Shown piece by piece: positions 1 through 8,222 of a DNA stretch of 64,000 nucleotides (position 1 is the stretch's first letter; each line of letters opens with the position of its first letter). The stretch lies in assembly GCA_045579745.1 (NCBI GenBank), contig JAZNMQ010000020.1:4897-68896 (forward strand). Direction: 5' to 3'. A model generated the notes under the pieces. The model was not told the DNA's origin and did no database searches. It worked only from the letters and a program-made list of their open reading frames with translations. The DNA is from Flemingiibacterium sp045579745. Lineage in GTDB: Bacteria; Bacillota; Clostridia; Oscillospirales; CAG-272. Position numbers and translations under genes: made by a program.

Positions 1-2
1 CA

Positions 3-1925
3 AATAATACAGTATATTTGAAGTTGGATAAGCCCATGAAGGAAGGGTGCAGCTACTACATTGTACTTGACAATATCAATGTAGAGCAGACTGCCGGAGT
101 GTATAAATATGATACAAAAAATGTTGTATCAGAAGCTGTACATACAAATCAAGCAGGCTACAGACCTGATGACCCCGGTAAATGCGCGTACTTGTCTGTA
201 TGGCTTGGAACCGGCGGAAAAATGAAATATCCAACCGGAATGAAATTCTATATTGTCAACGAAAACGGTGAGGAAGTATTCACCGGCAAGACAAAGCTTG
301 CATTGGCAAGCAGCGTGCCGGAGTTCTCGAGTCAGAAGAATCTAAACTTCACTGATGTTTACCGTATGGATTTCTCCGACCTCACAACGCCTGGTAAATA
401 TACGCTTTATGTAGAAGGTGTCGGTGCAGGCTACGATTTTGTTATTTCAGATGACGCATGGGAAGACGCTTTGAAGATATCGATGAAAGGCTTCTATAAT
501 CAACGCAGCGGTATTGAGCTCTTGCCGGAATATACAGATTATGTTAAGCCTCGTTCTATGCATCCGGATGACGGATTTGTAGTTTATGCATCCACATGCT
601 CCTTGCTTGATTCCGGAAACGGATTAAATGCGCTTGGAACAGACGAGGACAACTTTGGCAATCTTGTTGCCGGACTCACCGATGAAGTTGTTGAGAACGC
701 TTGGGGCGGATATTTCGATGCAGGTGACTGGGACAGACGTATTACTCATTTGGAGGCCACTCGTCTGCAGCTTGAGCTGTTCTTACTTAATCCTGATTAT
801 TTTGAGGGATTGGATCTGAACATACCCGAGTCAAGCAATAAAATTCCGGATATGTTGGATGAAGCGATGTGGAATATCGACTGCTATAAGAGAATGCAGC
901 TTGAAGATGGCGGTATACGCGGAGGAATTGAATCCGCGGAGCATCCGAAGACATCTGAAACGAGCTGGACTGAATCGCTCACTATTATGGCATATGCTCC
1001 TGACCATTGGTCGGCGTACCTCTATACCGGAGCTGCTGCAAGACTTGCCTCCTGCCTGAAAATCGTTGGCGAAAACGAGCTAGCAGATGAATATTTGCAA
1101 AGCGCAATTAAGGCATTTAATTGGGCAGAAAAGGAATATGCTGTCTGGAAAGACAGAACGGACGTTACCGAAAAATCAAAGGCAAAATGTGTAACAGAAC
1201 GTCTTCAGGCATGCGCTGACTTATACTACGCAACAGAAGATAAAGTATACGGTGATATTTATAAATCAGCCTTGCCTTTGAATGGAAGCAACAGTATTAA
1301 TAGCTTGGGTGATTACGAGATCGAAGACGCTGTATTTGCTTATACAATGCTTCCGGAGGAGCTGCGTGACGAAGAAGTATACAAAATTTGCTCGGATGCT
1401 ATTATTGAGTTGGCAGAATCCACAATGCAGTTTCAGGCTTCCAACGCCTTTAATATCGCCGGCAGAAATGCATATGAGTATCGTGGATGGGGCTTCTACG
1501 GCTCTCCTAAGGCAAATGCTCTTGCCAGAGCCCACCATTTAACGGGAGAGAATAAATATCTGTTATGGCTCGTAAGAGCTACTCAGTTCGCTACAGGCTG
1601 CAATTCGCTGAGCATATCCTTTACAACAGGACTTGGTGAGAATGCAGTACGCTATCCTCTGATCGTAGACCAAAGAAACGGTGGCCTTAAGAACCCGCCT
1701 GTAGGAATAACAACATACGGTCCGTTTGAAAAACAGTATACCGGTGGCATGTGGTTCCTTGCAGATAAGAAGTATATTCATAATTATATTTATCCTGCGT
1801 GGGAACAATGGCCTGATCTTGATTCCTATCTTGACACCTACAGATTTGCAGACAACTGCGAATTTACCGTACACGGTTCTATGGGCATAAGCGCTTATTT
1901 GTGGGGCTATTTAGCTCAACGATAA
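3..1925 (+). CDS. Glycoside hydrolase family 9 (endoglucanase-like), 5' partial
   Basis: The frame is open to the left window edge (Asn-Asn-Thr-Val at bases 3-14), so the true start and any signal peptide lie upstream. Numbering from the TTG at 18, residues about 38-145 look like the CelD-type Ig-like domain that precedes GH9 modules, and about 150-635 form the (alpha/alpha)6 catalytic domain. Asp234 and Asp237 in DAGDW match the GH9 nucleophile/base Asp pair, and Glu615 near the C-terminus (DNCEFTVHGS) is in the place of the catalytic acid. The C-terminal motif differs from the usual NE-x-x-x-x-NAP form, so the exact substrate (cellulose, beta-glucan, xyloglucan) is uncertain. A preceding module, perhaps a CBM, probably exists upstream. 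It is the only gene here on its strand before the 2 kb hairpin. Confidence 0.85.
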   Translation, partial: NNTVYLKLDKPMKEGCSYYIVLDNINVEQTAGVYKYDTKNVVSEAVHTNQAGYRPDDPGKCAYLSVWLGTGGKMKYPTGMKFYIVNENGEEVFTGKTKLALASSVPEFSSQKNLNFTDVYRMDFSDLTTPGKYTLYVEGVGAGYDFVISDDAWEDALKISMKGFYNQRSGIELLPEYTDYVKPRSMHPDDGFVVYASTCSLLDSGNGLNALGTDEDNFGNLVAGLTDEVVENAWGGYFDAGDWDRRITHLEATRLQLELFLLNPDYFEGLDLNIPESSNKIPDMLDEAMWNIDCYKRMQLEDGGIRGGIESAEHPKTSETSWTESLTIMAYAPDHWSAYLYTGAAARLASCLKIVGENELADEYLQSAIKAFNWAEKEYAVWKDRTDVTEKSKAKCVTERLQACADLYYATEDKVYGDIYKSALPLNGSNSINSLGDYEIEDAVFAYTMLPEELRDEEVYKICSDAIIELAESTMQFQASNAFNIAGRNAYEYRGWGFYGSPKANALARAHHLTGENKYLLWLVRATQFATGCNSLSISFTTGLGENAVRYPLIVDQRNGGLKNPPVGITTYGPFEKQYTGGMWFLADKKYIHNYIYPAWEQWPDLDSYLDTYRFADNCEFTVHGSMGISAYLWGYLAQR

Positions 1926-1990
1926 GTTGAAAGCTCTTCAGCACTTAACTTGGGAATCGTCGTACAGACAAAGCTTTCCATAAATTTGAT

Positions 1991-2030
1991 ATGCACCCCG
2001 GAAGACAGACACTTTTGGGGTGCATGTTTT
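1991..2030 (+). terminator. Hairpin after the GH9 gene
   Basis: A perfect 9-bp inverted repeat, ATGCACCCC (1991-1999) and GGGGTGCAT (2017-2025), is followed by GTTTT. It sits 65 bases after the GH9 stop and probably terminates that transcript. The U-tract is short, so efficiency is unclear. Confidence 0.6.
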
Positions 2031-2116
2031 ATGCTCAAATCGAAAGAAATACTCCTAAAAACCTGAAATATATTAAATAATTACCGCAACGCCGTAACAG
2101 AGTTAGGCTTTTCCTG

Positions 2117-2551
2117 TTATTTTTGTCCCGTGCAATGATCATCAGATTTGCCGTGTTTCATTAAAACAGCATGAAGGAGCTTTAGTGTACCAAGGTAAAT
2201 TAGTTTACCGATAATCGATATTATAGTGTAACATACGCCGAAAACCAGACCGCATACAGCGCTTCTGCCAATGGCTATGCCGTCAATCGCTAAACCATTC
2301 AGAAAGAATGTAAGGATCAACATGAGCAGTGTGGTCGCAAAGTAAAGTCGTTTCTGTGATGGTTCCAATATAATTCCCGACAACACCCCATGAATCAAAA
2401 AGAAGATAGGAAATATATTGAAGGCCAACCAAGTATCGTAGTCCCCATAACCTACACGATGATTTGGCATGGATTCCATAAACAGTACGCTCACGGCTAC
2501 GGTAAAAGTAAATAGAACAAAGATTATAGCTCGAAATGCTCGATTTGACAT
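2117..2551 (-). CDS. Small membrane protein of unknown function
   Basis: This encodes 144 residues if translation starts at the ATG at 2551, which has AAAGAGAG about 8 bases upstream. The upstream ATG at 2581 would encode that ribosome site as protein and is less likely. Four hydrophobic stretches are visible: roughly 5-25, 40-60, 70-90 and 100-125. The tail is charged and ends in KSDDHCTGQK. I recognise no family. The large lipoprotein gene lies upstream on the same strand, about 190 bases away, so the two could be co-transcribed. Confidence 0.6.
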   Translation of the reverse strand: MSNRAFRAIIFVLFTFTVAVSVLFMESMPNHRVGYGDYDTWLAFNIFPIFFLIHGVLSGIILEPSQKRLYFATTLLMLILTFFLNGLAIDGIAIGRSAVCGLVFGVCYTIISIIGKLIYLGTLKLLHAVLMKHGKSDDHCTGQK

Positions 2552-2737
2552 TTTGTGATTCTCTCTTTCAAATAAAGACAACGCGGATTATATGCCGCGA
2601 GTTAAAAGAACAACCAATATGCGTACAGAATGCTGCATATACCGATGGCAAACAGTATGTAAGTCGCTGTTTTCCTATTCTCGGCTGTAATAATGCAGTT
2701 TTGCATGATGTTATCATTCAACTTATTCGCGATCTCT

Positions 2738-5602
2738 TTATGAAGCAAGCTTGCTCGGGATCACATCTTTTTCATTGATAAGATGCAGACTGTCATTCTC
2801 AATCCAACCGTAATATACGTCAGATGTTTCGCTTAAATCTATTTTAAGGAGCAGATCATGAGATTTATATTGCAGATTGGATTCAGTGTAAATCCAGAAT
2901 TGGTGTGCTTCCGGGAAGATACTTTGAACTACGCTGTTGATATCACACTTGAGAATTGCACCGTTTTCGCGTTTGTATAGGGTAATAATTGCTCCCATAG
3001 AACCGTATGCTTCAAGCACCATATCCCCAACTGCAGTCGCACTCTTATTACAGACCAGTATCAAATTGGGATTGCTATTCTCGAATGTATAATAGCATAT
3101 GTCAGATGAGTTCGCTCCGGTTTCATAGGAAAGGATAAGTCCGTCTTCGCCAAGTACATTCTCAAATGGCTGCCATTTGACCGTATCACGGTATGCAGGG
3201 CTGATTTCACGAAAAGCCGTGTACATATCATTGGTCTTTATTGCGGCATAAGTTTTTGAGCCTTTTGTGTCCACTATGACAAACGACATATTGTTATATG
3301 ATATCTCGTTATATTCACGGGCAATGTCTTCAGGCAGAATCGCGACGGTACTATCACCGTCAAATTTTATAGCTGTCCATGTGAATTGGTCGAGATCATG
3401 TATCTGATGATCTTCAGCTTCTTCGGAAGATGGATAATATGGAATTACAGTTTCACCTTCAAACACCAGCGTCTTACCCACAAGGTGCTGATACGAGGGT
3501 GCATCGCAGGCGCGAATATCCATAAGCAATGTTGTGCCTTCGATTCCCATCGAGTACCCGAGAGTAAATTTCAATGTGAATTCTGCTTCCTTTGCCGATT
3601 GGCTGAGTGAACGGAGCGTTGCTGTTTGCTCATAGCTAAGAGGATTTATGGTATATGTACCAACATAGCGGCTTGCATCCTTTTCGGATCCTATACCATC
3701 ATCAAACTGTATCTGTGCAGTTCTGGTGACGATAGAAAGGCGATATGAATGTTCGCCGTTATCATCTGTGTAACTGCTGTCCCATACGCCGTTGAATGTG
3801 TCATCCAAAACCAATGTCGGCGAATCGGCATATCCATCCGTATTCGGTACAAAAGTCAGCGGAATAGGATCTTTTACAGTTAATGTATCAACACCGCTGC
3901 TTTCACAGATAAAGTGAACAAAGCCGCCGTATTCGTACAGTTTTCCTTTAACCTCAGACTCCGGATAAATTTTGATCTCTCCATTATCTGCATATCTGCC
4001 AATAAGCTTTGCGGTGAAATCTCCCGTTTCAACGTCATACTGATAGGTGCCTTCATAATTGATCGGGCCGCCTGTACCCACAAGACCGGCATTCGCATAA
4101 ATGGTTCCGTCATTTTGAATATAGATGGAATGGCTCCAGAAATCATAGTTGAAATTGCCCTGTATGAAACGGTATGCGAGGCAGGTAAACATTCCGTCAA
4201 GCTCTCCGGTGTACGGTTTTCCGTTTTTGAGAACCTTATCCTTTGTAAAGGTTTCAACTTCCTCCACAGATTCGATATTACCGTCTTGGGAAGTAACACG
4301 GTATGTTCGAAGAGATTTGAAGTTTCCCATCGACCACCACGAATTGCCTACACCCATAACGTAATACAGTGTTCCGTCTTCACCCGCATGGAGGACATTA
4401 CCGTCAGGAAAGCGTGCTTCTGTCCCCTTGCCATATACACCGGCAACGGTTATGAAGTCCCGTTCATCTTCAAGAGGAATGTCGACCTTATATTGGGTTT
4501 TATCTTCGGTCGTCCCAGCATCCGTTTCGGGCGAGAACCGCTCAAGCGTCACTGTACGGGACGATGAATCTTTATCGATCGTAACATATATCTGCGTTTT
4601 ATCATCTGAATATTTCAGCTCGCGTATATACTCTCCGGCATCTAATACCAAATCCACAAAAAACGTTCCATCAAAGCTTCTTATTGTATTCCAATAAGCG
4701 TAAACGATCGTGCTGATATCATCACCATAATATGTTGGAACAGAACCGGTAAAATGATGTTCGATCTTTTGAGCTTCGGGATTGATCACAGCAAAAAGGC
4801 TGATGTTCGGATTGATATGTCCAGCTGCGATCACATATTCACCTATGCGTCCCCACTCCTCTACGCCGTTAACTCCGGAATATATCTCAGATAAATCATA
4901 TTTGACTCCGTCATATTCGAACGTTTGCCAAGGTTTTGGCTCCACGGGCATCTGCCCCAAGGCTTCAAATAGCTTTTCTGCCATCAATTCAAACGACGAA
5001 AAGCGGATTTCTCCGTCTTCGGTCAAGGTATAGGTACAATACGCCGTAGCAGAGAGCTCACGGTTGTTTTCGGTCATAGTCGCATCAACTTTGACCGTAT
5101 AATTGCCGTTTTCAGCGTTTTCAAGAGTAATATTATAGCTTTCTCCGACATCATATCCAAACAAGGCGGTATATCCGTCAAAACGGAACAGTCTGCCTTC
5201 AATCTCTGCAAAAAGCGGGTGCTGGTCTTCAACAGTTTTGGACATCAGCTCATCAGTGAGTTCTGCGCTGAAGTACTGTTCACAAAACTCACGAAGCTCA
5301 GCAAGTGTGGTGTACCCATTAATATCAACCTCTCTGTATTCAGCTCCGTCCTTGGAGGTTGTAGCATTTGTATAGATATCACTGCGGTAGCCGGTAAACA
5401 GGGCATACACATGCTCTGCGTCATGGTAAAAATCCAAGAATTTCTCAGGCAGATCCGTGTCGGGAGATGAGCCTTGATGGAGATTGTTATCCGTGCTTTC
5501 GGTCTGAGTTCCATCATCAGAATCAGTGTCAGACGAACAACCTACTGCACTCAATGTAAAAATAAGTGCAAGGATCAAGCATATCCAGATGTATTTTTTC
5601 AT
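2738..5602 (-). CDS. Large secreted lipoprotein, 954 residues, unknown function
   Basis: The start at 5602 is chosen because AGGGAGGGG lies just upstream; the in-frame ATG at 5626 lacks such a site. The N-terminus MKKYIWICLILALIFTLSAVGC is a lipoprotein signal with the Cys at residue 22, followed by an acidic Ser/Thr/Asp linker. Residues about 45-190 resemble small NTF2- or IseA-like extracytoplasmic domains (aromatic and Phe/Tyr-Thr-rich strands), which is tentative. The rest is beta-rich, with many aromatic residues and no motif I can name. It is likely anchored on the outer face of the membrane. It runs opposite to the operon starting at 5.9 kb. Confidence 0.75.
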   Translation of the reverse strand: MKKYIWICLILALIFTLSAVGCSSDTDSDDGTQTESTDNNLHQGSSPDTDLPEKFLDFYHDAEHVYALFTGYRSDIYTNATTSKDGAEYREVDINGYTTLAELREFCEQYFSAELTDELMSKTVEDQHPLFAEIEGRLFRFDGYTALFGYDVGESYNITLENAENGNYTVKVDATMTENNRELSATAYCTYTLTEDGEIRFSSFELMAEKLFEALGQMPVEPKPWQTFEYDGVKYDLSEIYSGVNGVEEWGRIGEYVIAAGHINPNISLFAVINPEAQKIEHHFTGSVPTYYGDDISTIVYAYWNTIRSFDGTFFVDLVLDAGEYIRELKYSDDKTQIYVTIDKDSSSRTVTLERFSPETDAGTTEDKTQYKVDIPLEDERDFITVAGVYGKGTEARFPDGNVLHAGEDGTLYYVMGVGNSWWSMGNFKSLRTYRVTSQDGNIESVEEVETFTKDKVLKNGKPYTGELDGMFTCLAYRFIQGNFNYDFWSHSIYIQNDGTIYANAGLVGTGGPINYEGTYQYDVETGDFTAKLIGRYADNGEIKIYPESEVKGKLYEYGGFVHFICESSGVDTLTVKDPIPLTFVPNTDGYADSPTLVLDDTFNGVWDSSYTDDNGEHSYRLSIVTRTAQIQFDDGIGSEKDASRYVGTYTINPLSYEQTATLRSLSQSAKEAEFTLKFTLGYSMGIEGTTLLMDIRACDAPSYQHLVGKTLVFEGETVIPYYPSSEEAEDHQIHDLDQFTWTAIKFDGDSTVAILPEDIAREYNEISYNNMSFVIVDTKGSKTYAAIKTNDMYTAFREISPAYRDTVKWQPFENVLGEDGLILSYETGANSSDICYYTFENSNPNLILVCNKSATAVGDMVLEAYGSMGAIITLYKRENGAILKCDINSVVQSIFPEAHQFWIYTESNLQYKSHDLLLKIDLSETSDVYYGWIENDSLHLINEKDVIPSKLAS

Positions 5603-5874
5603 AATGCCCCTCCCTTTCAGCAGCATAATATCAAGACAGTTTAAATTATTTATCAGTGATGAATTGTATTTACGCGTTATTCTGTCAATTAGACGAAATT
5701 CGCGTCATTTTTGTTCCCATCCAATGTGAAAAATCACAGATGGCACTGCAGAACAAAGCTATCGGGAAATACCCCTGACCGAATTCTGAAGTTGAGTACA
5801 GAATGATTGATATATTTTGCAAAAATGTATGTTCAAACGCTTCAGAAAGGCAGCGACTCATTACCTATAGACGA
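5603..5874. other. Intergenic region without a gene
   Basis: AT-rich spacer between the divergent lipoprotein genes. Possible promoter elements for the minus-strand gene are present (a TTGACA read on the minus strand at 5683-5688), but the nearest -10-like TACAAT is only 14 bases away, so no promoter is called. Confidence 0.4.
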
Positions 5875-5903
5875 TTGACAATTTGACAAAATGGTGTTAT
5901 AAT
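5875..5903 (+). promoter_or_regulatory. Sigma-A promoter of the repeat-lipoprotein / HprK-like operon
   Basis: TTGACA at 5875-5880 and TATAAT at 5898-5903, separated by exactly 17 bases. Transcription would begin near 5910, giving a leader of about 165 bases before the lipoprotein ATG at 6076. The leader holds short complementary segments around 5970-6050 but no riboswitch I recognise. Confidence 0.75.
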
Positions 5904-6075
5904 ATATGGTGTATAAAAATATCCATTTGGTATTGCTTGCCACGGTAGAGTGCTGCCGCCTGAAAATTGGCAGTACAATTACCAATTTGCGCGAGATCTA
6001 TGATTTTGACCTCGACCAATATCAATCAAATAAGGTCTGCCTTAATTGGCAGATAATTTTAAAGGAAGAGTAAAA

Positions 6076-6813
6076 ATGAAGAAACTGATTTTATTGATAC
6101 TTACCCTTGCTTTGTGTATTTCGCTCGCTGCTTGCGGAGCTGATGACGAGAATAGCGGCGATACGGAAGCACCTGAGCAAGACATTAGTGAAAACACAAG
6201 CGATAATTCAGGCAATGCTGACGCCGATACAACCGCAGGTGATGAAGCCGCCGATCCCGATACACTCGAGTCGAGTGATACTTCTCCTGACGACACAACC
6301 AAGTCAGATGACACAACTGCTGCTCCCGATACGACCGAGTCAACCGATTCTTCCTCTGACGACACGACCAAGTCAGATGACACAACCGCTGCTCCCGATA
6401 CGACCTGGTCGAGCGATTCTTCCTCTGACGACACGACCAAGTCAGATGACACAACTGCTGCTCCTGATACAACCGAATCAAGTGATACTTCCTCTGACGA
6501 CACAATTAAGTCAGATGACACAACCGCTGCTCCCGATACGACCGGGTCGAGCGATTCTTCCTCTGACGACACAACTAAGGCTGAGGACACAACCGGATCT
6601 CCCGATACGACCGAGTCAACCGATTCTTCCTCCGAGGACACGACTACGGCTGAGGATACAACTGCTGCTCCTGATACAACCGAGTCAGATGATACTTCTT
6701 CCGAGGATACAACTACGTCCGACGACACGACTAAGTCTGAGGACACAACTTCCGGCAGTGGAAACAGCGGCGGCAATCAAGGCAGTATACTATTGCCACC
6801 CGACGAATTTTAA
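6076..6813 (+). CDS. Thr/Ser/Asp-repeat lipoprotein
   Basis: The start at 6076 is set by AAAGGAAGAG upstream. The N-terminus MKKLILLILTLALCISLAAC is a lipoprotein signal with a clear LAAC lipobox. The mature part is almost entirely Asp, Thr and Ser, built from about seven units of 23 residues (69 bases each, from about 6271 to 6753), with the core DDTTKSDDTTAAPDTTE. It ends in a short Gly/Ser tail and LLPPDEF. Such regions usually act as extended, wall-spanning or glycosylated stalks, but no globular domain is attached. The next gene starts 2 bases after its stop, which ties it to the HprK-like/PqqD-like cassette. Whether it is a substrate of that cassette is unknown. Confidence 0.8.
   Translation: MKKLILLILTLALCISLAACGADDENSGDTEAPEQDISENTSDNSGNADADTTAGDEAADPDTLESSDTSPDDTTKSDDTTAAPDTTESTDSSSDDTTKSDDTTAAPDTTWSSDSSSDDTTKSDDTTAAPDTTESSDTSSDDTIKSDDTTAAPDTTGSSDSSSDDTTKAEDTTGSPDTTESTDSSSEDTTTAEDTTAAPDTTESDDTSSEDTTTSDDTTKSEDTTSGSGNSGGNQGSILLPPDEF
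6271..6753 (+). repeat. 69-bp coding tandem repeat, about seven units
   Basis: Unit starts fall at about 6271, 6340, 6409, 6478, 6547, 6616 and 6685. Central units are nearly identical at the DNA level, later ones diverge (TTTAEDTT and TTSDDTT variants). This suggests expansion by unequal recombination or slippage. Short-read assembly may have miscounted copies. Confidence 0.85.
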
Positions 6814-6815
6814 TT

Positions 6816-7529
6816 ATGACGCAAACCTATAAATTAGCTTGCCACTCCTTTGCGATCTGCTCTTTTCATGAGGCGGTGCATCGGATGTTCAGAGATTACA
6901 AAACCGACGAGCAAGCCGAGTTTATCATTACAACCGAGCAGGCTGACATCGATTTTGAGCGAAGCCGTGCAACCTCTGACGGATTTTCCGACAGCTACCT
7001 CGAAACCCTTGCGGTTTACAGAAAGCTTTGCGAAAAGCTGATTGAGGACGATATAGTGCTGTTTCATTGCTCGGCACTTGAAATAGACGGCACAGCATAT
7101 CTATTCACCGCGCCGAGCGGCACGGGAAAATCCACGCATACAAGGCTTTGGCGTGAGTATTTCGGAAGCCGCGTAACGATGATAAACGATGACAAGCCGC
7201 TTTTGAAGATTGACGATAACAAAATCACAGTTTACGGCACGCCCTACGGTGGTAAGGATAGAATTCAGACAAACACTTCGGCAAAAGTGGGCGGTATTGT
7301 CATTTTGCACCAGGCAAAGGAAAACACTATCCGCAGAATCACACCAAAGGAAGCCTATCCAATGCTGTTTAATCAAACTCACAGACCGAGCGATATATCA
7401 AAGCTCACTCGCACGATGGAGCTCGTTCAAGCAATTGCAAAACTGCCGATTTATTCACTCGGCTGCAATATTTCAAGCGAGGCAGTCGAGCTTTGCTACA
7501 ACTCATTGACAGGAGATAAAAAGAAATGA
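6816..7529 (+). CDS. HPr kinase-like (HprK C-terminal domain) protein
   Basis: 237 residues. A P-loop APSGTGKST lies at 99-107 (Lys105, Ser106), preceded by FHCSAL (82-87) and followed by NDDKPLL (124-130); these match the core of the HprK catalytic domain. The N-terminal regulatory domain of true HprK/P is absent, so this belongs to the short HprK-like family seen beside PqqD-like proteins in peptide-modification clusters and in lasso-peptide loci, where members phosphorylate peptide substrates. It starts 2 bases after the repeat lipoprotein and overlaps the PqqD-like gene by 4 bases (ATGA), so translation is coupled. The substrate is not known; its Ser/Thr-rich neighbour is an obvious candidate to test. 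Confidence 0.75.
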   Translation: MTQTYKLACHSFAICSFHEAVHRMFRDYKTDEQAEFIITTEQADIDFERSRATSDGFSDSYLETLAVYRKLCEKLIEDDIVLFHCSALEIDGTAYLFTAPSGTGKSTHTRLWREYFGSRVTMINDDKPLLKIDDNKITVYGTPYGGKDRIQTNTSAKVGGIVILHQAKENTIRRITPKEAYPMLFNQTHRPSDISKLTRTMELVQAIAKLPIYSLGCNISSEAVELCYNSLTGDKKK

Positions 7530-7792
7530 AATTAAAAGAGGGCGTATTTTTACACAAAACAGGAAGCGAATTCATGGGCGTTACTCAGGGCAAAGCGGCA
7601 AAGGCATTCAACGGCTTGATTCGCAACAACGAAACTGCAAATGAGATCTATATTCTTTTGCAGAATGAAACCACCGAGGAAGCTGTGGTCGATGCCATGT
7701 GCGAAAAGTATGACGCGCCACGAGAAGTAATAGCAAGGGATGTTCACGGTGTGATCGAACAGATTCGCGCCGCAGGACTGCTTGATGAATAA
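7526..7792 (+). CDS. PqqD-like small protein (RiPP recognition element fold)
   Basis: 88 residues with the pattern of the PqqD winged-helix family: an N-terminal beta-hairpin (EGVFLHKTGSEFMGV), then helices around residues 22-45 and 52-85, with the typical ending GLLDE. In RiPP clusters such proteins bind the leader peptide and present it to modifying enzymes. It overlaps the HprK-like gene by 4 bases and the S26-like gene by 8, so the proteins are probably made in matched amounts. No separate precursor peptide gene is visible nearby. Confidence 0.7.
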   Translation: MKLKEGVFLHKTGSEFMGVTQGKAAKAFNGLIRNNETANEIYILLQNETTEEAVVDAMCEKYDAPREVIARDVHGVIEQIRAAGLLDE

Positions 7793-8222
7793 GCCATCGG
7801 TTTTGGCAGACGAGCTGTCAAAGGGTAAGGCCGTACTGTCTGGCACATCTGGGGACAGCATGCAGCCGCTTTTGTATCAAGGGAAAACACAGATCGTTTT
7901 AGTGCCGATTACTTCCCCGCTTAAAAAATGGGATTTACCCCTCTATCGCCGTCCGAGCGGTCAGTTTGTTCTGCACCGAATTATAAAATCGGACGATGAG
8001 TTTTACTATACAAGGGGCGACAACAGGCATGGGCTTGAAAAAGTTCCTAAGGAATGGTGCCTCGGTGTGGTCAGCGAGATCAAGCGAGCAGGCAAAACCA
8101 TATCCGTAACCGATAAGGGTTATCGTGCCTATTTGCATTTTTGGAGCCTGATTTACCCGTTTAGATACGTTTGGTACAGAATAAGAAGCATTATTAAATC
8201 TGTTCGCAGGAGATTAAAATGA
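7785..8222 (+). CDS. S24/S26-family signal-peptidase-like protein
   Basis: 145 residues from the ATG at 7785 (a TTG at 7782 is also in frame). The motif SGDSMQPLL near residues 22-30 carries the nucleophile Ser, FVLHRII near 59-65 gives a His in place of the Lys of classical leader peptidases (as in SipW/ER-type enzymes), and TRGDN follows near 78-82. A single hydrophobic segment lies near the C-terminus (about 115-135), rather than at the N-terminus as in most S26 enzymes. The gene overlaps both neighbours, which suggests it processes a product of this operon. No substrate can be named. Confidence 0.7.
   Translation: MNKPSVLADELSKGKAVLSGTSGDSMQPLLYQGKTQIVLVPITSPLKKWDLPLYRRPSGQFVLHRIIKSDDEFYYTRGDNRHGLEKVPKEWCLGVVSEIKRAGKTISVTDKGYRAYLHFWSLIYPFRYVWYRIRSIIKSVRRRLK

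Noticed and set aside
3914..4567. 217-residue open frame on the plus strand inside the large lipoprotein gene
   Set aside because: Antisense shadow with no start signal or recognisable motif.
6271..6753. Possible CRISPR array
   Set aside because: The 69-base units are contiguous coding repeats with no unique spacers and no cas genes.
6042..6776. Ser/Val-repeat open frame antisense to the Thr/Asp repeat
   Set aside because: The repeat DNA keeps several frames open; only the plus-strand frame has a signal peptide and a ribosome site.
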